From an uncultured Gammaproteobacteria bacterium (GTDB taxonomy: Bacteria > Pseudomonadota > Gammaproteobacteria > UBA4575): DNA of 37,462 nt. The position numbers were made by a program, and so were the translations under genes. The first letter of the stretch is position 1, and each line of letters begins with the position of its first letter. Location of the stretch: positions 1-37,462 of the forward strand of contig CALAJL010000130.1 in the NCBI GenBank assembly GCA_937922735.1. The letters run 5' to 3'. Below the pieces are notes generated by a model, which was not told the origin of the DNA, ran no database searches, and saw nothing but the letters and a program-made list of their open reading frames with translations. Of the stretch, positions 10,917 through 19,271 are shown piece after piece.

Positions 10917-11399
10917 ATGAAGAGAATGAGGCGATTAAATTACATATTTCTACTAATGTTATTAACTATGCCATGTAGTTATGCGGATGAGAAAAGAATA
11001 ATCTATGACTTTGAATATGGAATTTTTTCACGTGGTGCTGAAAATTATGAAGAAGGTGATAAATCAGCATCCAGCACGAGTGAGTTAGAAAAAACAACGA
11101 AAGTTAAAGCAAAGTTAGGCACAAAGTTTGGGGTGCGCTACTGGTTGTCACGTGCAGGCTTTATTGGTGAGCCAACACTTCATTTGATATATCACGTGCC
11201 CACCATGATTAATCCAAGCACGGGTGAATATATTGATAAAATAGAAATTATACAGCCCGAGTCTGAATTAGATTATCAGCACACCATGGCATTTGAGTTC
11301 GCAAATCAATACGAACTCGTGCCAGGTGAATATCGTATGTATGTTTTTTTTGAAAACCAGAAATTATTAGAGAAAACTTTTCAGGTAGAACTGAAGTAA
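10917..11399 (+). CDS. Secreted DUF3859-like protein of unknown function
   Basis: Signal peptide MKRMRRLNYIFLLMLLTMPCSYA, then FEYGIFS..., FGVRYWLSRAGFIGEPTLHLIYHVP pattern. ORF track starts at 10887; ATG at 10917 fits a signal peptide better. Confidence 0.6.
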   Translation: MKRMRRLNYIFLLMLLTMPCSYADEKRIIYDFEYGIFSRGAENYEEGDKSASSTSELEKTTKVKAKLGTKFGVRYWLSRAGFIGEPTLHLIYHVPTMINPSTGEYIDKIEIIQPESELDYQHTMAFEFANQYELVPGEYRMYVFFENQKLLEKTFQVELK

Positions 11400-11437
11400 G
11401 TCAAATTTCCAACTTGAGCACTTATTTTACCACAATA

Positions 11438-11466
11438 AAGCCTACACATTAGATGAAGTAGGCTTT
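11438..11466. terminator. Probable bidirectional hairpin terminator
   Basis: AAAGCCTAC-acattagatgaa-GTAGGCTTT inverted repeat between convergent genes. Confidence 0.5.
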
Positions 11467-11544
11467 ACGTAGTAAACACATAAGGTGGTTTAGGGGAAAA
11501 GGGTTTTCCTAAACTACCCACTAAGCATTTGGTAAAGTATTGGA

Positions 11545-12381
11545 TTATTCCTCAATTTCTGAAAGTAGATCAGGGTTGGTAACTAATTTTCTAACACCAT
11601 GTGCGCTGTCTTCATCAAACACATTGCTTTCACACCACTTACCAATGCTATTAATATCTAGCTTGGCACACTGTGGTCGAACACTCCAGGTCACTTGTAA
11701 AGGTGAGCAGGTCTGTTCGGTATAACTTGGGCCGGTGGTTGAACCCATAAATTGTACCGGTTTGCCGGTATTGCTAGGAATGGTTTTCGCTTGGTGGAAG
11801 CCTGCTACTTGATTGCCACTATATGACAAGTCATCAAAGCTCTGCGCAGTTTTATCATTTACTAAAGTAAATACTTGAGTTTCTACACGCAATGCCGGAT
11901 TGGCACAGCTTTCTGATAAGCATGAACCTAGTCCTTTGCCTGGAGTGACATCGCAAGAACTGTGTACCCAATGAACTTCAATGGTGTCACCAGGAGCCAA
12001 GCCTTTGCAAACCTCGCTTTTTGGGGGCTTAAGTTCAGCCTCGTTAAGTGATGTTGTCATGTTGCATTGATAACCACCATGATCCCCTTCACCTGCAAAA
12101 ATGGAAAAGTCTTTTGCCTTGTGCTCTGCATTTTTATGGAAATGAATATTACAGAGATTCATCTGTTTATAGTCGGGCGCTAAAGCAAAAATTCTTTTAT
12201 TGGTTCCTGTAACATTATCAATATCTCTGGGTGTTTGTGGCCCAAAGCCTTGGCATGCTTCTGCTTTCATATCTTCAGGATGGAGTTCAGCATTTGGCAT
12301 CACTTCGTCCTTTGCTAAGCTATTCATGGAGAATGCAGCAAATAAACATACTGCAAGGAATTTTATTTTAAAAAATTTCAT
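11545..12381 (-). CDS. Delta-class (CA_like) carbonic anhydrase, exported
   Basis: Signal peptide MKFFKIKFLAVCLFAAFSMNSLA; ACQGFGPQTPRDID, MNLCNIHFHKNAEHKA, GDHGGYQCN, EVHWVHSSCD motifs with candidate Zn-binding histidines. Confidence 0.75.
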   Translation of the reverse strand: MKFFKIKFLAVCLFAAFSMNSLAKDEVMPNAELHPEDMKAEACQGFGPQTPRDIDNVTGTNKRIFALAPDYKQMNLCNIHFHKNAEHKAKDFSIFAGEGDHGGYQCNMTTSLNEAELKPPKSEVCKGLAPGDTIEVHWVHSSCDVTPGKGLGSCLSESCANPALRVETQVFTLVNDKTAQSFDDLSYSGNQVAGFHQAKTIPSNTGKPVQFMGSTTGPSYTEQTCSPLQVTWSVRPQCAKLDINSIGKWCESNVFDEDSAHGVRKLVTNPDLLSEIEE

Positions 12382-12956
12382 TAGATTTTATACCCTTTAT
12401 AATTATAACTTAGACGGTTTCGATTATATAAAGTTCTGTTATGGTATTTGGCTAACAGCTTTATATTTAATTGGTCTAGAATTTATCACCTATACCAAAT
12501 AATAGTACTTAAGAATCTTCATCACTGTTGTCAATGTTTGGAATAAGTAAGTGCGGCTCGAATTTCAAATCTATATTCATTATTCAATACGCAAAACTTA
12601 TTCGAATGGTTGTGGTGAGAAGCAAAATTGTAAAAGCAGTTCAATCCAACTTTACGTATGTATATATTCCCTGGTTGTGATGATAATACTGATAAATTAT
12701 ATTATAAATTAATAGCGTATAAAGATTAATTGCAAATTTAATGACTAACAATTCGATATTTACTGGAAAGTAGTAAGGTTCTATCGATGTTTACTGTTTT
12801 TGGCAATAAGATGTTCTTTAACATACCGCTAAGAGATTAGAATTAACTAACTCCTATGTCCTATAGATAATATTTTTTATGTGAATATTGAATGTGTTCT
12901 TCGAAAACTATAAATTACAAAATTATTCAGGTCGAATTTAAATAATATATATACCA

Positions 12957-14357
12957 CTAATTCATCGTTGTAGAGACCACTTCCATAACCGTCATCGTTC
13001 CGCTTTTTTCATTGGCACTAAATATGTAATGGCGTCCATCGCTTTCATAATGGGCTAATCCCTCAGGTGCATATTGCCCTTCCTTTCCTGCATTTGGGTC
13101 AACGCCCATCACATTTACAACTGTTGGTTTTGATGGGTTTACAAGTGAAACTAGTGCAATGGCATTTGCTCTTTCAAGGCCGACTGCTGCATATAAATTG
13201 TTCTCAATGGTAAAGCTAACTACGTTTTCTGGCTCAGAGCCTTTATTATCACTGCGGCCATCAGGGTATAAACCAGCAGCATGAGCCATCTTGTCAAGTT
13301 GGTTGGCAGTATCAGCAATAAATACTCCTGTGGTGGCATTAAAGACACTCATTGTGCGGCCGCCACCTTTTGGTTTTTTCTTACCATGGGTTTTAGAAGC
13401 TTTAGGGTCGGTATCGCCTTCGTCTGCGGTTAATAAATATTGACCATCTGGGCTAATTGCAATGCCATCGGGCTCACGTAGAGCTTTGATTGTATTGTTG
13501 AACTGTACTTTGCCGTTATCTTTAATATCAGCTAAATGTTCAGTGATTCCGAGCCCAAATACTTTTTCGATTTTTGCTGATGCAGTATCGATAATTAATA
13601 CTCCGTTATTTTCTTGTAATGAGATATATGCTTTAGAGCTATCAGGAGAATAGGTTACATACTCTGGTTCTGTATTTGCGGGGCGGTTGTCGTGAATAGG
13701 CACTAAAGTTTCTTCATTACTATTGCCGCCAATAACTTCTCTTTCATATTTGCGGGAATATTCTTTTTTCAGCATTCCTTCTATATGACTGTAATCTTCT
13801 AAAGGAATTTGTATGGTCTCTATAGGGTTAGTGTTTTGAAATCTAGCAAATGTAACGCTCCCTTCAGGTGACTCATAATGTTTGCCATTGTAGCGATAGG
13901 CTTCTCCTTCATTCGCTACGACTAGAAATTTCCCATTAGGACTAAATGCTAAACCATCAGGATGAACTCCAGAAGGAAGGGTATGTATAACTTTTCCTGT
14001 ATTGGCGTTATGGATTTGTATTATTCCATTTGCAAAGGGATTGTTATCAATGATAGCAGCGGCAATTATATTTTCTGTTGGGTGGAATGCTATGGAACTG
14101 ACATCCTGATTAGAAATAGTGAATTGATGGAGTAATCTTGGTTGAGAGGGGTGCTCTATAGATAGAATGCTGACTTCACCTTTACTGCTGCAAGATAGAG
14201 CAAGCCGTTTAGTAGATTTTTGGATGCTAACAATTTCAGTTGTTTTACAATCATCTTGTGTTTTATAAATAGCTACTCTTTCTAGAGCACGTTCTGCAGC
14301 ATGAGTTATTGAGTTACAAGTTAATAAAAATATTATGAGTGTGAAAATTATTTTCAT
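12957..14357 (-). CDS. Exported beta-propeller (choice-of-anchor-I / YVTN-like) protein
   Basis: Signal peptide; repeated blades such as HPDGLAFSPNGKFLVVANEGEAYRYNGK, EPDGIAISPDGQYLLTADEGDTD, APEGLAHYESDGRHYIFSANEKSGTMTV. Confidence 0.7.
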   Translation of the reverse strand: MKIIFTLIIFLLTCNSITHAAERALERVAIYKTQDDCKTTEIVSIQKSTKRLALSCSSKGEVSILSIEHPSQPRLLHQFTISNQDVSSIAFHPTENIIAAAIIDNNPFANGIIQIHNANTGKVIHTLPSGVHPDGLAFSPNGKFLVVANEGEAYRYNGKHYESPEGSVTFARFQNTNPIETIQIPLEDYSHIEGMLKKEYSRKYEREVIGGNSNEETLVPIHDNRPANTEPEYVTYSPDSSKAYISLQENNGVLIIDTASAKIEKVFGLGITEHLADIKDNGKVQFNNTIKALREPDGIAISPDGQYLLTADEGDTDPKASKTHGKKKPKGGGRTMSVFNATTGVFIADTANQLDKMAHAAGLYPDGRSDNKGSEPENVVSFTIENNLYAAVGLERANAIALVSLVNPSKPTVVNVMGVDPNAGKEGQYAPEGLAHYESDGRHYIFSANEKSGTMTVMEVVSTTMN

Positions 14358-14383
14358 TGATTTATAAATTCATATAGTAAAAA

Positions 14384-14419
14384 TAAAAAAGGCCGCCTGC
14401 TTTTCAGTTGACGGCCTTT
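14384..14419 (-). terminator. Rho-independent terminator of the porin gene
   Basis: Minus strand: AAAGGCCG ... CGGCCTTT followed by a T-rich run. Confidence 0.75.
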
Positions 14420-14445
14420 AAACTCAGTGGAGTATCTTAGTGCAT

Positions 14446-15711
14446 TTAGAACGCGTACTGAGCTCGGAATGTCATAGCGCTACCATCATCTTCACCGGTA
14501 GTATCTAAATCCTCGCCGGCTGCAGAAGTGAAGTTATCAGTGTTTGCATCTATATAGTTCAGCATAAATTTAAGGTTATTGTTGGCGTACCAGTTTACAC
14601 CAAGTGTTAATAATTCAAATTCAGAATCGCTTGGCAAAATGTCTACATCTATTTCGCCTTCTTCATATTTTGCAACGAGCTCCCAGGCTCCACGTGGACC
14701 TTTAGGCTTTACTTTATCAAAGGCGCCTTTGTTGCCCTTATATCCACGCTGCTCTCCAGTTAAAAAATAACTGGCTTGTATGTAATATCCATCTACATCT
14801 ACATCTGATGCATTTGCCAGGTCATCATTTTCATCAAAATCTAACATGCGATATTCACCTTGAAGAGAGAATGGTCCAAATACTCCTGCCGCTTCTAGTC
14901 CAATTTGATCTGCATCATCCACGCCGAATCGAGTTCCATCTGCAACCGTCGGGCGACCATCTAAGGTATGAACGCCTAAACGCGAACGGAATCGTTGTTC
15001 TCCACTATCACCAAAGTCACGCATAGCATAGGAGCCTGCAAGATGCATAAAACCTTTTTCACCAACAGGGAAGTGTCCGCCTAAACGTCCAAGCAAACTA
15101 TAGGAGTCTTTACCGTCATCATCTTCGTTCTCTTCATCAGCGATACTTGCACTCCAGAAAAGACTATCTGTACTCCCAAGTAGCCCTAGCTGAAATTCGG
15201 CTTGTCTTGTTAAAAATCCGAATTCAGTGATAGATGAGCGTTCTTCAGTTGTAACATTATTTGAACTAGTTAGTTCTTCTAAACCAAAAGGTACTTTGAA
15301 GCGTCCTAGTTGTATATCAGCAAAATCAAAACCTTTGTAACCGATATAGCCTGTTTGCAAAAAGCCATCACCTTCATCAAACTCGCCGGTAAACTTATAA
15401 TACCAATCGTTTGCTACTGAACCTTTAAGTTCTATTCGAGTTCGGCGGAATTCAGTTTCCGAGGCATCATTTCCTAAACGGTCATCTGTGAAATCAGAAT
15501 TATACAAGCCATCATAAAAGTCCATGTCATAATGTATACGGCCACCCAGCTGAAAAGAGTTGCCATTATCAGATTTAATTTTAATGCCACCACCCGTGGT
15601 GCTGACTGCAATTTCTTCTTTAGAGGTTACTGCACCGGCAAAAGCTGCGGTACTTATACTGGTTATTGCGATCACACTGGCTGTGCCAATCAAGATTTGT
15701 TTAAGTCTCAC
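14446..15711 (-). CDS. OprP/OprO-family phosphate/polyphosphate-selective porin
   Basis: Signal peptide, GGRIHYDMDFYDG, RRTRIELKGSVANDWYYKFTGEFDEG, LQTGYIGYKGFDFADIQLGRFKVPFGLEELTSS, terminal aromatic (QYAF). Confidence 0.9.
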   Translation of the reverse strand: MRLKQILIGTASVIAITSISTAAFAGAVTSKEEIAVSTTGGGIKIKSDNGNSFQLGGRIHYDMDFYDGLYNSDFTDDRLGNDASETEFRRTRIELKGSVANDWYYKFTGEFDEGDGFLQTGYIGYKGFDFADIQLGRFKVPFGLEELTSSNNVTTEERSSITEFGFLTRQAEFQLGLLGSTDSLFWSASIADEENEDDDGKDSYSLLGRLGGHFPVGEKGFMHLAGSYAMRDFGDSGEQRFRSRLGVHTLDGRPTVADGTRFGVDDADQIGLEAAGVFGPFSLQGEYRMLDFDENDDLANASDVDVDGYYIQASYFLTGEQRGYKGNKGAFDKVKPKGPRGAWELVAKYEEGEIDVDILPSDSEFELLTLGVNWYANNNLKFMLNYIDANTDNFTSAAGEDLDTTGEDDGSAMTFRAQYAF

Positions 15712-15806
15712 AAAGAGCCTCCCTGTATATAATTGATAATTTATTAATTACTTAATTTACTGGGATGAATTTTGCGTAACCTCTATGAAACGAATATGAA
15801 TAAAAT

Positions 15807-15823
15807 ATTACATTATTGTTACA
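15807..15823 (-). promoter_or_regulatory. Putative Pho box upstream of the porin gene
   Basis: Minus strand TGTAACaataaTGTAAT, 11 bp period, about 100 bp upstream of the porin start. Confidence 0.6.
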
Positions 15824-16004
15824 TCCAGCCAGAAGGATGGTGTAATGCGTATAAAGTGCCGTAGGTGCTTGATTTAGCACTGCTTAATAGTCTTGTAACA
15901 AATATAAAAAATAATGTGGGATCTTTTCATTGCAGGTTACAATCATGCAAAATTACTATGTTACAGAACAACATTTTTCACAGGATCAAACACAGGCTCT
16001 ATGT

Positions 16005-16694
16005 ATGAGCACCAAGCGAATACTGCTAGTCGAAGATGAACACTCTATACGTGAGATGGTATCTTTTGCTTTAGGGCAAGAAGGTTATGTCATTGACGAG
16101 GCTGAGAATGGAAGTACGGCTGAATTACAAATAGCAGACAACTTGCCAGATTTAATTCTCTTGGATTGGATGCTGCCAGATACCACAGGTTTAGAGTTAC
16201 TGCGTCGCTGGAAACGCAAGGATGCTTTAAAAGAAACCCCAATTATTATGCTGACGGCGCGTGTGGAAGAGCGCGATAAAATTGATGGTTTGGATTCGGG
16301 AGCAGATGACTATATTACCAAGCCATTTTCAGTAAAAGAGCTCACTGCACGTATTCGCGCAGTGTTGCGAAGAGGCGCTGGAAGTGTTGACAGTGAAGTG
16401 ATTGTTGGCCCAATTAAACTGGATTTAGATGCACACCGTGCTTACGTTAATGAGGCACCTATTAATTTAGGCCCGACAGAGTTCCGCCTACTAGAGTTTT
16501 TTATGACTCATATGGATCGAGTATACTCACGTAATCAGTTGTTAGATTATGTTTGGGGACGTAACATGTATGTAGAAGAGCGCACGGTAGATGTACATAT
16601 AGTGCGCTTAAGAAAACTACTTAAACCTCTTAACTGCGATCAAATGATTCAAACGGTTCGTGGTTATGGTTATCGATTCTCTGAAAAAACATAA
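16005..16694 (+). CDS. phoB: Phosphate regulon response regulator PhoB
   Basis: MSTKRILLVEDEHSIREMVSFALGQEGY receiver and OmpR-type winged helix (RTVDVHIVRLRKLLKP...VRGYGYRF). Start moved from 15930 to ATG 16005 by homology. Confidence 0.95.
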   Translation: MSTKRILLVEDEHSIREMVSFALGQEGYVIDEAENGSTAELQIADNLPDLILLDWMLPDTTGLELLRRWKRKDALKETPIIMLTARVEERDKIDGLDSGADDYITKPFSVKELTARIRAVLRRGAGSVDSEVIVGPIKLDLDAHRAYVNEAPINLGPTEFRLLEFFMTHMDRVYSRNQLLDYVWGRNMYVEERTVDVHIVRLRKLLKPLNCDQMIQTVRGYGYRFSEKT

Positions 16695-18028
16695 TGTCAT
16701 TCAATGCATGGTTATCCGAGTTAAATAGAATATTAGTCGTATTTGTACCATGCATTCTGATTGGTTTAGTATCAGGACATTTAGACTATTTCTTTATTAT
16801 TGGCTTAATGATCTATGGTTTATGGACGGCTAGGCAGTTAGTCACGCTAAAGCAATGGTTGGATGATGGAGCGCCCGTTGATGATGCGCCAGAATATTTA
16901 GGAATTGCTGATCAGCATGTATCGAGCATTGTTGATTTACAGAAAGAGCGTCAGGCAAATAGAGAAAAGCTAGAAGATTTAATCACGCACTATAAAGAAA
17001 TGATCTCAGCGTTACCTGATGCAGTAGTGATTATGGCATCAAATGGAGAGATAAAATCTGCTAACCAAGCTGCTACTAACCTATTACAAATTGACCCTAG
17101 CCGAGATACTAATACTAGAATTACCCAACTTGTGCGTAGACCTGCTTTTACGGATTATTTTTCAGCACAAAAATTTGATCAACCGTTAGAAATTCGTGGT
17201 ACATCAGACCATGAGCCAGAACTCAGTATACGAGTCATACCCTTTGGTGAAAAAAAATTAGTATTGATTGCGCAAGATATGTCGCAATCTGCACGTATTT
17301 ATGAAATGCGCCGTAGTTTTATCTCAAATGCTTCTCACGAATTACGCACACCATTGACAGTAATATTGGGCTATTTGGAGACGCTCTCTATTCATCAAGC
17401 CATGCCTGAGGAATGTAACACTGCAGTGAAATCAGCAGAGGTTCAGGCAGTTCGAATGAAGCAATTAGTTGAGGATCTGCTTACATTGTCGCGGTTAGAA
17501 TCAACGGCTTCCGTTGTTAAAGATACAGAGGTAATTCCGGTTGCTACACTAATCACGGATATAGTAGAAGAAAGTAAACTTTCAACTTGGTTTACTGATC
17601 ATCAAATATCCATACATCTTGACACGGATGTAAAGCTTCATGGTGACTTGCAAGAGATTCATAGTGTAATTTCGAATTTAATCAATAATGCAGTAAAGCA
17701 CACAGAGGCAGGTTCAGTGATCAAAGTAACCTGGAAGAAAAGTGATGATGGAAAGTTACAATTCATTGTAGAAGATAATGGACAAGGTATAGCGCCAGAA
17801 CATCTAGGGAGATTAACCGAGAGATTCTATCGCGTGGATGCTGGTCGTTCGCGTGAAAAAGGGGGCACCGGTTTAGGGTTGTCGATTGTGAAGCATATTT
17901 TAGAGCGCCATGAAGCGGTTTTGGAAATAGACAGTAAGATCGGTCTTGGGTCGGCGTTTATCTGCAATTTCCCAGCACATAGAATAGCCAAAAAAAATAA
18001 AAAACTTAATAAAAACAATGAGATATGA
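16694..18028 (+). CDS. phoR: Phosphate regulon sensor kinase PhoR
   Basis: TM segments, PAS region, FISNASHELRTPLTVILGYLE H-box, HATPase (GGTGLGLSIVKHILERH); its start overlaps the phoB end. Confidence 0.95.
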   Translation: MSFNAWLSELNRILVVFVPCILIGLVSGHLDYFFIIGLMIYGLWTARQLVTLKQWLDDGAPVDDAPEYLGIADQHVSSIVDLQKERQANREKLEDLITHYKEMISALPDAVVIMASNGEIKSANQAATNLLQIDPSRDTNTRITQLVRRPAFTDYFSAQKFDQPLEIRGTSDHEPELSIRVIPFGEKKLVLIAQDMSQSARIYEMRRSFISNASHELRTPLTVILGYLETLSIHQAMPEECNTAVKSAEVQAVRMKQLVEDLLTLSRLESTASVVKDTEVIPVATLITDIVEESKLSTWFTDHQISIHLDTDVKLHGDLQEIHSVISNLINNAVKHTEAGSVIKVTWKKSDDGKLQFIVEDNGQGIAPEHLGRLTERFYRVDAGRSREKGGTGLGLSIVKHILERHEAVLEIDSKIGLGSAFICNFPAHRIAKKNKKLNKNNEI

Positions 18029-18067
18029 TTTAATAAAACTGTAATATTAGTACCATATGCTTGTAAT
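18029..18067 (+). promoter_or_regulatory. Putative tandem Pho boxes upstream of pstS
   Basis: Hexamers in 11 bp phase: TTTAAT (18029), TGTAAT (18040), weak TACCAT (18051), TGTAAT (18062). Confidence 0.6.
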
Positions 18068-18126
18068 ACATAGACATTAACTTTGATTCTGAAAATCAAA
18101 GTATCCCATAACTGAGGAGTTATTTA

Positions 18127-19137
18127 ATGTACGCAATGTTTAAAAAGTTTTATGTGATTACAGCAGTGCTAATGTTTGCATCGGCTGCAACGGTTTCAGC
18201 TGATAGTAGTGTTGATGCTGAGCTAGGTGTATATACCGCGACCAGTGGTGTATCTGGAAATTTATCCAGTGTTGGCTCCGATACGCTGGCTAACTTAATG
18301 ACGCTATGGGCTGAAGAGTACAAGCGTTTTTATCCAAACGTTAATATTCAAATTCAAGCTGCGGGTTCATCTACCGCGCCTCCTGCATTAACGGAAGGCA
18401 CTTCTAGTATAGGGCCAATGAGCCGCAAGATGAAAGACGAAGAGATTGCAGATTTTGAGGAGAAGTTTGGTTACAAGCCGACTGCAGTTCCTGTCGCGAT
18501 TGATGCACTGGCAGTATATGTGCACAAAGACAATCCAATTAAGGGTATGAGCATTAAACAAGTTGATTCTGTATTTTCAAGTACGCGTACTTGTGGTGGT
18601 TCTGCAGATGTCGATACTTGGGGTGACTTAGGCTTAGAAGGTAATTGGACTAAGCGTGACATCCAATTATATGGCCGTAATTCAGTATCGGGTACATATG
18701 GGTATTTTAAAAAGAAAGCGCTCTGTAAAGGCGATTTCAAATCTAATGTAAATGAACAACCAGGTTCCGCATCAGTAGTTCAATCAGTTTCTACTTCATT
18801 GAATGGTATTGGTTACTCAGGGATTGGTTACAAAACTTCAGGTGTAAAAGCGGTACCATTATCTAAAGGCGAATCTGATTTTGTCGATGCTACTTCAGAA
18901 AATGCTATAGCGGGCACTTACCCACTTGCACGATTTTTATATGTCTACATTAATAAAGCACCTGGTAAGCCACTTTCTCCATTAGAGAGTGAGTTCATCA
19001 AGATGGTGTTATCTACTCAAGGTCAAAAAGTAGTAGTGAAAGATGGTTATATCCCCTTGCCTTCAAAAGTTGCTGATAAAGCTTTAGCAGGCCTTGATAT
19101 TGAAAAGAGTGCTATGAAGGTTAGTGCAGCGGAGTAG
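18127..19137 (+). CDS. pstS: Phosphate ABC transporter substrate-binding protein
   Basis: Signal peptide, [60 protein letters not shown]. Confidence 0.95.
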   Translation: MYAMFKKFYVITAVLMFASAATVSADSSVDAELGVYTATSGVSGNLSSVGSDTLANLMTLWAEEYKRFYPNVNIQIQAAGSSTAPPALTEGTSSIGPMSRKMKDEEIADFEEKFGYKPTAVPVAIDALAVYVHKDNPIKGMSIKQVDSVFSSTRTCGGSADVDTWGDLGLEGNWTKRDIQLYGRNSVSGTYGYFKKKALCKGDFKSNVNEQPGSASVVQSVSTSLNGIGYSGIGYKTSGVKAVPLSKGESDFVDATSENAIAGTYPLARFLYVYINKAPGKPLSPLESEFIKMVLSTQGQKVVVKDGYIPLPSKVADKALAGLDIEKSAMKVSAAE

Positions 19138-19191
19138 TTAAAAAATAATCAATTAATAATAAAAAGAGCGACAGTTTTGTCTGTAAAAAAT

Positions 19192-19221
19192 AAAAGGCCC
19201 TGACAATCAGGGCCTTTTTTT
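19192..19221 (+). terminator. Rho-independent terminator/attenuator between pstS and pstC
   Basis: AAAAGGCCCTGA-CAA-TCAGGGCCTTTTTTT. Confidence 0.85.
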
Positions 19222-19271
19222 CGAGTATACTCACCTACTCCTGCTTTCAATAAAAAAATAGAATAAAAACC

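Noticed and set aside
12200-12502. 100 aa plus-strand ORF overlapping the delta-CA 5' end and intergenic region
   Set aside because: Mostly antisense to a signal-peptide gene; hydrophobic tail comes from AT-rich spacer
12400-12956. ~550 bp AT-rich spacer upstream of the delta-CA gene
   Set aside because: No convincing ORF, repeat or RNA structure could be read; left unannotated
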